This document shows, in pieces, positions 1 through 9,518 of a stretch of 64,000 nucleotides of DNA. This DNA is from Actinomycetota bacterium (lineage in GTDB: Bacteria > Actinomycetota > Actinomycetes > S36-B12). The DNA is taken from assembly GCA_030645615.1 (NCBI GenBank), contig JAUSNB010000050.1, positions 62,001 to 126,000 of the forward strand. The letters run 5' to 3'. Both the position numbers and the translations under genes were made by a program. Numbering within the stretch: position 1 is the stretch's first letter; the number at the start of each line of letters is the position of its first letter. The notes under the pieces are model-generated. The model was not told the DNA's origin and did not search any database. It saw nothing but the letters and a program-made list of their open reading frames with translations.

Positions 1-2789
1 CCGACGCTCGATGCCGCGCCGTTCTTGCGCGCATCTCGCGTCCCGACGTCACGTACGTGTCAGTCAAGATCTCCGCGCTCTGCGCCAACCTCGATGTCCT
101 GGCCGAGGAGGACTCCGTTGGCCGGATCACCGAGCGGCTGGCTGAGTTGTACCGCGCAGCCGCACGCACGAGCCCGCGCACGTTCGTCAACCTCGACATG
201 GAGGAGTACCGCGACCTCGAGCTCTCCCTGCGCTCATTCATGGACGTGCTCGATCGCCCGGAGTTCGCCGAGGTCGAGGCCGGGATCGTGCTGCAGGCCT
301 ATATCCCCGATTCCCACGCGGCGCTGGCACGGCTGTGCGACTGGGTCACGCAACGGGTGCGGCATGGCGGCGCGGGGATCAAGGTGCGCCTCGTCAAGGG
401 TGCAAACCTTGCCATGGAGGCGGTCGAGGCGGAACTGCACGACTGGCCGCAAGCGCCCTACCTCACGAAAGCGGAGGTCGACGCCTCCTTCAAAGCCATG
501 CTGCACACGGCGCTCACCAGACCTGCTCCCGCCGCGATGCGCATCGGCGTGGCCAGCCACAACCTGTTCGACATTGCCTGGGCCCTCACCCTCGGCGAGG
601 ACCTCGGAGCGGCGGAACGCATCGACATCGAGATGCTCGAGGGGATGGCGGCACCGCAGTCGCGGGCCGTCCGCGACGATGCGGGGGCGCTACTCCTCTA
701 CTCACCCGTCGTCACGGAGCGCGAACGGGATGCGTCCATCGCCTACCTGAGCCGGCGACTCGACGAGAACTCGGCGCCCGAGAACTTCCTGCGCGCACTC
801 TTCGACCTCACGCCCGGATCGCCCCAGTGGGTTGACCAGGCGGGCCGGTTCCGGGTCTCGGTTCGCGAGTCCACGACCGTCTCGCGAGCATCGCGACGGG
901 ATCAGGATCGCGACCGCTCAGTATCGCCGCATCCCGCCGACGGGAGTTTCGCGAATGCCGCCGACACGGACTTCACCCGAGCCGTCAACCGCCGTTGGAT
1001 CGCTCGGCACCTCGATCAGGTCCAACCACCGGCTCCCGACCTGGTCGACACCATGGACGGCGTCGATGGCATCGTCCGCCGGGCCCTGTCCGCCCAGGCA
1101 ACGTGGGCAGGCTCGAGTTGGGCGGAGCGGCGCCGAGTGCTGGCCCGGGCGGCAACCGAGATGGAGGCCCAACGCGGAACGTCCATCGCGACCATGGCGG
1201 CCACCGTGGGCAAGACGGTCCGCGAGGCAGACCCGGAGGTCTCCGAGGCCATCGACTTCGCCACGTACGCCGCCCACCTCACCCTCGCCCATGAGAGCCT
1301 CGAGGCCGCGGGCGCAACCTGGCGGCCCCACCGTGTCGTGGTGGTGGCCGGGCCTTGGAACTTCCCCTACGCGATCCCTGCATCCGGTGTGCTCCACGCC
1401 CTTGCGGGCGGAAGCGCCGTGGTCCTCAAGCCGGCCCCCGAGGCGCGGTCGGTGGGGGCCCTGTTGGTCCAGCAGCTCCACGCGTCTGGCATCCCGGTGG
1501 ACCTGGTACAGCTCGCCTGCACCCCGGACAACGAAGTGGGCACCCGCCTCATCACGCACCCTGACGTCGACATGGTCATGCTCACCGGCAGCATCGACAC
1601 GGCGCAAATGTTCCTGTCGTGGAAGCCGTCGCTGAACCTGCACGCGGAGACCAGCGGCAAGAACTCCCTCATCATCACCGCGGCAGCGGACATCGACCAG
1701 TCGATCAAGGACCTGGTCAAGTCCGCCTTCGGCCACGCCGGCCAGAAGTGCTCTGCGGCCAGCCTCGCGATCGTCGAGGCGTCCGTCTACGACGATCCCG
1801 CGTTCCATTCACGCCTGGCTGATGCCGTGCGCAGCCTGGTGGTCGGCGAAGCGACGGACCTCGGCACGATGATGGGGCCTCTAGTCGGCCCGCCCAGTGG
1901 CGCTCTTGAACGTGCGCTCACCAGGCTCGAACCGGGCGAGACATGGCTGGTCGAGCCGAGGCGCCTCGACCCCACGGCGTGGACGCCCGGAGTGCGGCGT
2001 GACGTCAGGCCCGGCTCGTGGTTCCACCTCACCGAATGCTTCGGTCCGGTGCTGGGGGTCATGCGAGCGCGTGACCTCGACCACGCCATCGAGTTGCAGA
2101 ATGCCCCGGTGTACGGCCTCACGGGCGGGATCTCGACCCTCGATCCCGATGAGGCCTCAACCTGGCTGGCGCGCGCCCAGGTCGGCAATGCCTACGTCAA
2201 CCGACACATCACCGGCGCCATCGTCCGACGGCAGCCGTTCGGCGGCTGGAAGGCCTCCAGTGTCGGTGCCGCTGGCAAGCCGGGTGGCCCGCACCACCTG
2301 AACGCCTATGGGACCTGGACCGTCGAAGCCCTCGATTCCCGGGCCGCCAGTCGCTCGTACGACCAGGCCTGGGCCGCGCGCTTCGGCGTCGAGCACGACG
2401 CGACCGGCCTGGCCTGCGAGAGCAACGTGTTGCGCTACGCACCGCTCGACCGGGTCATAGCGCGGGTCGGCAGCCTGGCGGACGAGCAGGTCGGCTGCCT
2501 TCGCGCCGCGGCCAGTCGGGCCGGAGTCGCGCTCGACGTGAGCGTGGCTAGCCAGGAGGACGACCTGTCGTTGGCCCGGCGAGTGGGCTCCGCTACCGGC
2601 GTCACGCGGCTTCGCCTGCTGGTACCGGTTCCCGACTCCGTCCTGTCTGCTGCACACAGCGCCGGCGTCAGCGTCGACCGCGCCCCAGTCACCGGTCTCG
2701 GCGAACTGGAGTTGCCGCACTGGCTCAAGGAGCAAGCCGTCTCCTACTCGCTACACCGCTACGGGCGGCTGGTCAACCGGCGCCGCTGA
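1..2789 (+). CDS. putA: Bifunctional proline dehydrogenase / L-glutamate gamma-semialdehyde dehydrogenase (PutA), 5' end missing
   Basis: Oxidises proline to P5C (FAD, PRODH domain) and then to glutamate (NAD, P5CDH domain). The reading frame is open from the window edge; the residues just before the first in-frame ATG-like start (VTYVSVKISAL) already belong to the PRODH barrel, so the true start lies outside. Numbering from base 57: PRODH motifs RLVKGANL (111-118), RIGVASHNLFD and EMLEGMA; then an aldehyde dehydrogenase domain with GPWNFPYAIP, the general-base Glu in HAETSGKN, and catalytic Cys565 in GQKCSA. The C-terminal roughly 150 residues resemble the tail of actinobacterial PutA. It converges on zwf with a 15-bp gap. 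The assignment is secure; only the N-terminus is unseen. Confidence 0.95.
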   Translation, partial: DARCRAVLARISRPDVTYVSVKISALCANLDVLAEEDSVGRITERLAELYRAAARTSPRTFVNLDMEEYRDLELSLRSFMDVLDRPEFAEVEAGIVLQAYIPDSHAALARLCDWVTQRVRHGGAGIKVRLVKGANLAMEAVEAELHDWPQAPYLTKAEVDASFKAMLHTALTRPAPAAMRIGVASHNLFDIAWALTLGEDLGAAERIDIEMLEGMAAPQSRAVRDDAGALLLYSPVVTERERDASIAYLSRRLDENSAPENFLRALFDLTPGSPQWVDQAGRFRVSVRESTTVSRASRRDQDRDRSVSPHPADGSFANAADTDFTRAVNRRWIARHLDQVQPPAPDLVDTMDGVDGIVRRALSAQATWAGSSWAERRRVLARAATEMEAQRGTSIATMAATVGKTVREADPEVSEAIDFATYAAHLTLAHESLEAAGATWRPHRVVVVAGPWNFPYAIPASGVLHALAGGSAVVLKPAPEARSVGALLVQQLHASGIPVDLVQLACTPDNEVGTRLITHPDVDMVMLTGSIDTAQMFLSWKPSLNLHAETSGKNSLIITAAADIDQSIKDLVKSAFGHAGQKCSAASLAIVEASVYDDPAFHSRLADAVRSLVVGEATDLGTMMGPLVGPPSGALERALTRLEPGETWLVEPRRLDPTAWTPGVRRDVRPGSWFHLTECFGPVLGVMRARDLDHAIELQNAPVYGLTGGISTLDPDEASTWLARAQVGNAYVNRHITGAIVRRQPFGGWKASSVGAAGKPGGPHHLNAYGTWTVEALDSRAASRSYDQAWAARFGVEHDATGLACESNVLRYAPLDRVIARVGSLADEQVGCLRAAASRAGVALDVSVASQEDDLSLARRVGSATGVTRLRLLVPVPDSVLSAAHSAGVSVDRAPVTGLGELELPHWLKEQAVSYSLHRYGRLVNRRR

Positions 2790-2804
2790 CCAGCGCAGGC
2801 AGGA

Positions 2805-4312
2805 CTACCTGGACTCGCGCCAAACCCGCTCGAACGGCAGCCGCCAGGCATGGGGAGCGATCAACTGATGGATCGCGTTAGGCCCCCAGGTACCCACGGC
2901 ATACGGTTTGACTGGCGGCGGATCGGCGAGCAGGTCGGCCGATCGCGCCCACAGGCTCTCGATGCCCTCGGAGGTCGTGAAAAGCGTGTGGTCCCCGCGC
3001 ATGGCATCGAGGATCAGTCGCTCATACGCCTCGAGGACGTCGCGCGCACGATTGGTGTCCTGGGTCGAGAACTGCATGCTCAGCTTCTCCAGCTTCATCC
3101 CAGGACCGGGGCGCTTGCCGTAGAACGAGAGCGAGACCTTCGAGGCGTCCGCGAGGTCGAAGGTGAGGTGGTCTGGTCCCGCTGACCCCACCCCCGAGTT
3201 GGCCGGAAACATCGTGCGTGGCGCCTCCTTGAAGGCGATCGAGATGATCCGGGCTCCTTCGGCCATCCGCTTGCCCGTGCGCAGGAAGAAGGGAACGCCG
3301 GCCCACCTCCAGTTGTCCAGTTCGCATCGCAGCGCGATGAACGTCTCCGTGTCCGAATCGGCGGCAACTCCCGACTCGTCGAGGTAGCCGGCGAACTGCC
3401 CGCGCACGACATTGGCCGGGTCGATCGGCAGCATCGACCTGAAGACCTTGTTCTTCTCCTCGCTGATGGCCCTCGGCTCGAGCGCGGTGGGCGGCTCCAT
3501 CGCCACAAAGGCGAGCACCTGCAGCAGGTGGGTGACCACCATGTCCTTGAAGGCACCCGTGGATTCGTAGAAGCCGGCCCGCAGGCCGAGCCCGAGCGTC
3601 TCGGGGATGTCGATCTGGATGTGATCGATGAAGTTGCGGTTCCAGATCGGCTCGAAGAGCCCGTTCGCGAAGCGGAAGGCCAAGATGTTCTGCGCGGCCT
3701 CCTTCCCCAGGAAGTGGTCGATCCGGAAGATCTGGCTCTCTCGGAAGGTCTCGTGCAGGTGGTCGTTCAGGATGACGGCGCTGTCGAGGTCCGTGCCGAA
3801 CGGCTTCTCCATGACGACCCGCGAATCCTCGACCAGCCCCGCCTCCCGGATCGTCCCCATCACGGCGAGGGCGGCCGTCGGCGGCACGCTGAGGTAGTGG
3901 AGCAGTCGAGCGTTCGGCCCGAGGGCCGCGCGCGCCGCGTTGACGCGGTCGGCCAGCCCGCCGGGTCCCGCGCTCATGGGCACGTACTCCAGTGCCGACG
4001 AGAGTCGCTCCCATTGCTCGTCCTCCATCGGGTGGCTGGAGAACTCGGCGATGGCCGATCGGGCGAACGCCCGAAACTCCTCGTCGTCGAACTCCTCGAT
4101 CGACGTGCCGACGATGCGCAGATCGGGCGCCAGCGAGGAAAGCGTCAGGTGGGCGACCCCGGCAGGAGCTTGCGCCGCGCGAGATCGCCGGTGGCACCGA
4201 AGATGACCATGACATGCGGGGCGGTCGGATCACCGCTGCTGCGACGCGACGGCCGCGATCCCGGTGCGGGATAGGAGATCGTCTGGACCGGCTGGGCTGG
4301 CACGCTCGGCAT
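2805..4312 (-). pseudogene. zwf: Glucose-6-phosphate 1-dehydrogenase (zwf), interrupted by a single-base frameshift
   Basis: First enzyme of the oxidative pentose phosphate pathway. The main frame (below about 4157) carries the G6PD active-site signature FRIDHFLGKE and a complete C-terminus. The NADP-binding start, VIFGATGDLARRKLLPG, sits in a different frame just upstream (4157-4312). The frames would join as LLPG-VAHLTLSS if the run of four C at 4157-4160 (G on the coding strand) had five. ATG at 4312 gives about 502 residues in total, the usual G6PD length. It lies 29 bp behind the lipid kinase gene and is probably co-transcribed with it. Protein conservation on both sides of the lesion suggests either a very recent mutation or a sequencing/assembly error in the homopolymer. 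Confidence 0.85.
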
Positions 4313-4341
4313 GATCGCAGATTCGACGGACCGGCAACAGG

Positions 4342-5241
4342 TCAACTGCGAGCCGGCACCCGCACGGTCAGGGCAGCCGGCAGGACCGTGACGTGGAAGC
4401 CGAAGCCGTCGCCCACGAGGTCCCCGTCGATCTGCCGCTTGCGCGCGTGGCCGGTGGTGACGACGACCTGGCGACCCCGGACCAGCGTGCGGGAAGGGTC
4501 GTTCTCCGAGCCCTTGCCGCGCAGGATCCCCGCTGTCGTGCGCACCCAGTCCAGCGGCGAGGACGGATCGATGACAAGGACCTCGAGGAAGCCGTCGTCC
4601 GGCAGGGCCTCCGGTACGAGTTCCAGGCCGGCCACCAGGGTGCCGACGTTGGCGATGAGCACGGTCCGCCCGTACAGGTGCTCTTCCGGGCCGCCATCGA
4701 CCGACATCCGCAGCCGCATTGGTTGCTGCCGCACGCGACGAGCGCCCTGAACGACGTAGGCACCCCACCCCAGGGCTCGCTTGAGCCCCTCGGGTGCGGC
4801 CATCATGTCCGCATCCCAGCCGGTCCCGCACATGACGGCGCCGATCTGCCGCTGGCCCTTGCCGAGATATACGTCCAGGAGGTCGATGCGGCGGCGATCG
4901 CCCCGGAAGGCCGTGTCGACAGCGTCAGTGAGGTCGAGCGGGATGCCGAGATTGCGGGCCAGCAGGTTGCCCGTCCCACCCGGGAGGATGCCGAGGGCCA
5001 CGTCCGTGAGTGCGAGGGCCGAAGCCACCCCGGTGACCGTGCCGTCTCCTCCCCACGCCATGACCGTGGTGGACCCCTCGCGCATCGCGCGGCGGGCCTG
5101 CCCTGGACCGGGGTCGTCCGCCGTTGTCTCGAACCACCTAGGCGCCGCCTCCCCGAGGGCCAGGGCCCGGGAATCGATCATGGATCGAGCCCGACGCAGG
5201 TCGCCCACCTTCTGCGGGTTGACGACCACCGCGAAGCTCAC
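4342..5241 (-). CDS. Diacylglycerol kinase family lipid kinase
   Basis: Predicted soluble lipid kinase (DgkB/YegS/BmrU family) that phosphorylates diacylglycerol or a related lipid at the membrane face. The N-terminal nucleotide-binding domain has VVVNPQK (5-11), GGDGT (64-68) and PGGTGN (87-92), all diagnostic. The 299-residue length is typical. The start is GTG at 5241. It sits 11 bp after leuB and 29 bp before zwf, all leftward, so a single transcript is likely although the functions are unrelated. The lipid substrate cannot be told from sequence. Confidence 0.88.
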   Translation of the reverse strand: MSFAVVVNPQKVGDLRRARSMIDSRALALGEAAPRWFETTADDPGPGQARRAMREGSTTVMAWGGDGTVTGVASALALTDVALGILPGGTGNLLARNLGIPLDLTDAVDTAFRGDRRRIDLLDVYLGKGQRQIGAVMCGTGWDADMMAAPEGLKRALGWGAYVVQGARRVRQQPMRLRMSVDGGPEEHLYGRTVLIANVGTLVAGLELVPEALPDDGFLEVLVIDPSSPLDWVRTTAGILRGKGSENDPSRTLVRGRQVVVTTGHARKRQIDGDLVGDGFGFHVTVLPAALTVRVPARS

Positions 5242-5252
5242 AGCGTGCGACC

Positions 5253-6332
5253 CTATCCCTGCGTGCGCGCCCGTCCTCCATCCGCGGCGAATGCGGCACG
5301 TTGTGCGAGTGACTCACCGATCTGGGTGGTCGAGCGTGGCTCATCGCCTCGTTCTAGGAGATCTGCTGCGACAGCGGCCTCCACCCACGTCGCAGCCTGG
5401 CGCTCGCCGACATGGTCCAGCAGCATCGCGAGCGACATGACGGCCGCCGTGGGATCGGCCTTGCCTTGGCCAGCAATGTCCGGTGCCGAGCCATGGACGG
5501 GCTCGAACATGCTCGGGTTTCGCCGGCTCGGATCCAGATTCCCACTGGCAGCGAGTCCGATTCCTCCGCAGATGGCGGCGCCGATATCCGTGAGGATGTC
5601 ACCGAAGAGATTGTCCGTGACGACCACGTCGAAGCGCTCCGGTGTCGTCAGCATGTACATCGCGGCCGCGTCCACGTGGCAATAGTCCGTCTCGACCTGC
5701 GGGTAGTCGGCCGCCACGGCCTGGAAGGCTCGCTGCCACAGGCTGCCGGAGAACACGAGGACATTCGACTTCGCGATCAGCGTTACCTTGTTGCGCCTGC
5801 GGACGGCCCGTTCGAACGCATCCCGCACGATGCGCTCGACCGCGTAGCGCGTGTGAATGCTGACTTCAGTGACGACCTCGTGCTCCGTCCCTTCGCGAAG
5901 GGAACCCCCCGCCCCCGCATAGGGACCCTCGGTCCCTTCGCGGCACACGACCATGTCGATATGCTCCGGACCCTTGCCGGCAAGCACGCGTCGAACTCCC
6001 GGGTACAGCTTCACGGGGCGCAGGTTCACGTAGTAGTCCATCACGAACCTCATCCGCAGGATGATGCCTCGCTCAAGGATCCCTGGCGCTACCGATGGGT
6101 CGCCGATGGCACCGAAGAGGATCGCATCACTGGCCCTCAGCTCGTCGATGACGCTGTCGGGCAGCAACTCACCCGTGGCGTTGTAGCGGCGTGAGCCGAG
6201 GTCGAACGGCTGGTACTCGACGCTGAGGCCGGCGCGAGCGGCCACCGCGTCGAGGACCTTCGTCGCCTCCGGCAGGACCTCAACTCCGATGCCGTCACCG
6301 GGGATCAGTGCCAAGCGAAGGGGCCTGTTCAT
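5253..6332 (-). CDS. leuB: 3-isopropylmalate dehydrogenase
   Basis: NAD-dependent oxidative decarboxylation of 3-isopropylmalate in leucine biosynthesis. The protein (359 residues) runs from [10 protein letters not shown] to a typical C-terminus. It has the actinobacterial signatures [30 protein letters not shown] (here with C in place of the second [12 protein letters not shown]), [12 protein letters not shown] and [20 protein letters not shown] 6332 is chosen because GGGAG lies about 6 bases upstream; an in-frame upstream extension would add 12 non-conserved residues. It is 36 bp downstream of a hydantoinase gene and no leuA, leuC or leuD is nearby. A related tartrate/isocitrate-type dehydrogenase is an alternative, but the match to mycobacterial-type LeuB is close. 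Confidence 0.85.
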   Translation of the reverse strand: MNRPLRLALIPGDGIGVEVLPEATKVLDAVAARAGLSVEYQPFDLGSRRYNATGELLPDSVIDELRASDAILFGAIGDPSVAPGILERGIILRMRFVMDYYVNLRPVKLYPGVRRVLAGKGPEHIDMVVCREGTEGPYAGAGGSLREGTEHEVVTEVSIHTRYAVERIVRDAFERAVRRRNKVTLIAKSNVLVFSGSLWQRAFQAVAADYPQVETDYCHVDAAAMYMLTTPERFDVVVTDNLFGDILTDIGAAICGGIGLAASGNLDPSRRNPSMFEPVHGSAPDIAGQGKADPTAAVMSLAMLLDHVGERQAATWVEAAVAADLLERGDEPRSTTQIGESLAQRAAFAADGGRARTQG

Positions 6333-6368
6333 CGATTCTCCCTGCCGACGGTGCCGACCCGTGTCCAT

Positions 6369-7772
6369 TCAGCGCTCACGAATGGCTCCCGCCTCAAGGA
6401 ACTGCCCAGTCGGTCCTGGATCGACGACCTTGCCGTCGGCGAAGACGACGCGACCACGCAGCAGCACCAGCGACGGCCAACCCGTCACCACGCGTCCTTC
6501 ATACGGCGAGTAGTCGGTGTCCATGTGCAAGTCGGAGACCGAAATCGTGCGGGACTCCTCCGGGTCGAAGATCACCAGGTCTGCATCGGAGCCTGGCGCG
6601 ATTGCCCCCTTGCGAGGGTAGAGCCCGTTGAGTCGAGCGGGTCCGGCGCTCATCAGCGCGACGAAAGCCTTCGGCGACAGGTCTCCCGCGTGAACAAGTG
6701 CACTCCACACCACCGACAGACGGGTCTCGACGCCGGGAAGCCCGTTGGGCATGATCCTGACGTCATGCGCGCATTGATGCTTCTGAACGGCGCTGTAGCA
6801 GCAGTGGTCGCTTCCGATTGCGTGGAGCATGCCTTGAGCGGTCAACGAGGCAAGCTGGGCCACCGTGCTCGCATCCCTGATCGGCGGGCAGCACACGAAC
6901 CGCTCTGGGCTCTCTCCCAGGTAGCATCCATCGTCCAGCGTCAAGTAGTGCGGACATGTCTCTGAGAAGGCCCGCACGCCACGGCGACGCGCATCCTGCA
7001 CCAGCCCCACCGCGCTCGGGATCGACTGATGGACGAAGTAGACAGGGGCATCGATCCTCTCGGCGACTGCGAGCACCTGGGCGACTGCATCCGACTCCGC
7101 CTCCGGCGGGCGGCTTCCCGCCATGTGTCGGGCATCGATGGTGCCCGCGGCGGCCGCAATCTCCTGCGCCCTTTCGATAGCCGAGTTCTCCTCGGCGTGG
7201 ATGTAGGTAAGGCCCTCAACCTCCTTCAGGGCTGCCATGACCGACTCGATGGTCTCGAGATCGACCATCAGCTCGCCTCGGTAGGTCGTGAACAGTTTGA
7301 CCGTCCGAACCCCGCGTTGCGCAAACGCATTGATGACGGCTCGGGCGTCGGCTGGCTGGGCATTGAGGCAGCCATGGAAGGCGTAGTCACAGCGAGATTC
7401 GGCGGCCATCGCCAGCTTGGCATCCAAGGCTGCAACGGGATCCTGCCCAGGGACGGGGATGGCGAAATCGACGATGGTGGTGGTCCCACCTGCCAGGGCC
7501 GCGCGTGACGCGCTCTCGAAGGTGTCCAGCGTCATGTAGGCGCCCAGTGGAATGGCCAGGTGGCAATGGGGGTCGACACCACCTGGCATCACCAGCATTC
7601 CTGCGGCATCGACTACGCGTGACGCCCCCAGGTTGGCCACGTCGACAGCCGGGTCGAGGACGGCCAGGATTCGGCCGTCGCCGATAACGACCGTCGCGTT
7701 GCCGGACCAGGTGTCCGTGACGACTCGTCCGCCCACGATCACGAGCTCAGCCTTGCCCTGCATGGCGCTCAT
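6369..7772 (-). CDS. Dihydropyrimidinase/hydantoinase-type amidohydrolase (copy A)
   Basis: Zinc-dependent cyclic amidase of the dihydropyrimidinase/D-hydantoinase/allantoinase group, hydrolysing a cyclic ureide or imide. Of 467 residues, the expected binuclear metal ligands are visible: DPHCHL (His69, His71), carbamylated Lys159 in TVKLFTTYRG, His192 in YIHAEEN, His248 in YFVHQS and Asp322 in GSDHC. It differs strongly from copy B at 9519-10925 (KLFTTYRG versus KFFTAFKG, SDHC versus SDDFT), so the two probably act on different rings. It lies 46 bp after the MDR oxidoreductase gene in the same leftward operon. The precise substrate (hydantoin, dihydropyrimidine, allantoin or another imide) cannot be read from the sequence. 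Confidence 0.88.
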   Translation of the reverse strand: MSAMQGKAELVIVGGRVVTDTWSGNATVVIGDGRILAVLDPAVDVANLGASRVVDAAGMLVMPGGVDPHCHLAIPLGAYMTLDTFESASRAALAGGTTTIVDFAIPVPGQDPVAALDAKLAMAAESRCDYAFHGCLNAQPADARAVINAFAQRGVRTVKLFTTYRGELMVDLETIESVMAALKEVEGLTYIHAEENSAIERAQEIAAAAGTIDARHMAGSRPPEAESDAVAQVLAVAERIDAPVYFVHQSIPSAVGLVQDARRRGVRAFSETCPHYLTLDDGCYLGESPERFVCCPPIRDASTVAQLASLTAQGMLHAIGSDHCCYSAVQKHQCAHDVRIMPNGLPGVETRLSVVWSALVHAGDLSPKAFVALMSAGPARLNGLYPRKGAIAPGSDADLVIFDPEESRTISVSDLHMDTDYSPYEGRVVTGWPSLVLLRGRVVFADGKVVDPGPTGQFLEAGAIRER

Positions 7773-7818
7773 TCCGTCCTACCCGTCACCGAGGATGGCC
7801 TTGCGGTCGAGACGGCCG

Positions 7819-8853
7819 TCAGTCAGGTATCTCGAGAATGATCTTCCCGTACGCAGCTCGGCTTGCCAGTTCACGCTGCGCGTCAGCCGCGGCCGACAGC
7901 GGGTACGTCGAGTGGATCCGAGGCGACAACGTGCCCCGCGAGATGAGCTCCAGTACATGGCGGAGCTCATCTCGAGTCTGGGTGTGCGATGACACGTAGG
8001 AGATGTGGCGCCGAAAGAACTCGATGATGTCGAAGTCCACGACCTCGCCTGCATGAGCGCCGATGCTGATCAATCGTCCATAAGGCCGCATCACGAACAT
8101 CGACTTCCGGAAGGCGTCACCGCCCACGACGTCGAAGACCAGATCCACGCCGCGGCCGTGCGTGAATGCCATGACTGCCTCGTTGACGTCCGTGGTCGTG
8201 TAGTTGATCACAGCATCGGCACCATCCGCTGTTGCCCGGTCGAGCTTCGCGTCGCTGCTGGCCGTCGCGATGACCGTCGCCCCCGCGGCCTTGCAGATCT
8301 GGAGTGCCGCCGAGGCTACGCCGCTCCCGACAGAGTGGATCAGGACGGTGTCGCCGAGGGTGAGGTCTCCGCGAGCAACCAAGCCGTGCCACGCCGTGCC
8401 GAACGCGACGAGGGAGGCGGCGGCATCAGCGAAGGTGACCTGGTCCGGGATCGGGATGCAATGGCTGGCCGGTGCGACGACGTACTGCGCGTACGTTCCG
8501 GGAATGTGCTCGCCAAAGAGCCGGCGGTTCTCACACAGATTGTCCTGGCCGCGGTTACACCACTCGCAATCGTCGCACGTGCGGATGTACGACACGGCAA
8601 CGCGGTCTCCGACCCGAACCCCGGAAACGCCGTCACCAAGGGCGGCGACGACACCGGCGCCTTCAATACCCAGAATGTGCGGCATCTCGAAGTCGAAGCG
8701 TGAGACGCCATCGCGGATATCGATATCGACATGATTCAAGGCCGACGCCTTCAACTTGACGAGGACGTCGCCCGGACCGGCCACTGGGTCCGGCACATCG
8801 CCGTATCGCAGGACCTCGGGACCGCCGAACTCATCGAACAGGATCGCCTTCAT
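7819..8853 (-). CDS. MDR-superfamily alcohol dehydrogenase/quinone oxidoreductase lacking the catalytic zinc site
   Basis: NAD(P)H-dependent medium-chain dehydrogenase/reductase, 344 residues. The structural-zinc loop is intact (four Cys in CDDCEWCNRGQDNLC). The catalytic-zinc positions are not: the usual Cys region reads ALNHVDIDIRDG and the usual GHE reads GIEGAG, with Ile replacing His. A Rossmann segment follows (IHSVGSGVASAALQICKAAG), then a C-terminal VVGGDAF region. This pattern fits quinone-oxidoreductase-like MDRs rather than a true alcohol dehydrogenase. ATG 8853 has GAGGAG 6-7 bases upstream and lies 9 bp after the stop of the isochorismatase-like gene. Its operon position suggests it acts on an intermediate of the ring-opening pathway. 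Confidence 0.85.
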   Translation of the reverse strand: MKAILFDEFGGPEVLRYGDVPDPVAGPGDVLVKLKASALNHVDIDIRDGVSRFDFEMPHILGIEGAGVVAALGDGVSGVRVGDRVAVSYIRTCDDCEWCNRGQDNLCENRRLFGEHIPGTYAQYVVAPASHCIPIPDQVTFADAAASLVAFGTAWHGLVARGDLTLGDTVLIHSVGSGVASAALQICKAAGATVIATASSDAKLDRATADGADAVINYTTTDVNEAVMAFTHGRGVDLVFDVVGGDAFRKSMFVMRPYGRLISIGAHAGEVVDFDIIEFFRRHISYVSSHTQTRDELRHVLELISRGTLSPRIHSTYPLSAAADAQRELASRAAYGKIILEIPD

Positions 8854-8862
8854 TCATGCTCC

Positions 8863-9516
8863 TCAGCTATTGGTGGTCGAGGCCAGGTGTTCGAGGAATG
8901 CCAACGTGTCGGCGCTGGAAACCACGTCGGCGTACTTGCCGTCGAGGTCGACGAGATTCGCCTCGTGCTGGGCAGGACTACGGTCACCGACGGCATCTCG
9001 TACCACGATGGAGCGGAAACCATAGGCATTCGCATCGACGGCCGTCTGCCGCACGCACCCCGAGGTGGAGCACCCGACAGAAATGATGGTGTCGATCCCC
9101 ATCGTCTGGAGCACCTGCTGGAGTTCCGTACCGATGAAGGCGCTGCTGTGACGCTTGGTCAGGATGTAGTCCCCGTCTTCGGGTTTGACCCGATCATCGA
9201 TCTCTACCCAGCGGCTACCCATCTTGAGCCAGCCCAGAGACGGCACCTTCTGGACGAACAAGCCGCCGTCTGCAAGGTCCGGTCGATAGGCGACTCGCGC
9301 GTAGATGACTGGGATGCCGGCCTTGCGCGCTGCCTCGATGACGGTGGAGGCCACCTCGATCGGCGCGTCGAGCTCAGCCGATCCGAGCGGACACGAGGGA
9401 TCCGTCATGCCGTATTGGAAGTCGATGACCAGCACGCACGGGCTGCTTCCGAAGCCCGTGCGCGATCGCATCCCCTTGGCCTCGTAGTCGGCCAGGGTCG
9501 CTTCCGCTGAGGTCAC
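8863..9516 (-). CDS. Isochorismatase-family cysteine hydrolase, N-carbamoylsarcosine-amidase-like
   Basis: Predicted amide/ureido hydrolase releasing ammonia (and CO2 when the substrate is an N-carbamoyl amino acid). The catalytic triad is visible: Asp32 (VLVIDF), Lys121 (ILTKRHSSAF) and nucleophile Cys154 (GCSTSGCVR). The WVEIDDRVKPEDGDY and GFRSIVVRDAVGDR segments match N-carbamoylsarcosine amidohydrolase best; maleamate amidase or RutB-type ureidoacrylate hydrolase are alternatives. GTG 9516 is chosen as start: it lies 2 bp after the stop of hydantoinase B and removes a non-conserved leader. Coupling to a hydantoinase suggests a two-step ring opening: cyclic ureide to carbamoyl acid, then to amino acid. 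Confidence 0.82.
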   Translation of the reverse strand: MTSAEATLADYEAKGMRSRTGFGSSPCVLVIDFQYGMTDPSCPLGSAELDAPIEVASTVIEAARKAGIPVIYARVAYRPDLADGGLFVQKVPSLGWLKMGSRWVEIDDRVKPEDGDYILTKRHSSAFIGTELQQVLQTMGIDTIISVGCSTSGCVRQTAVDANAYGFRSIVVRDAVGDRSPAQHEANLVDLDGKYADVVSSADTLAFLEHLASTTNS

Positions 9517-9518
9517 GG

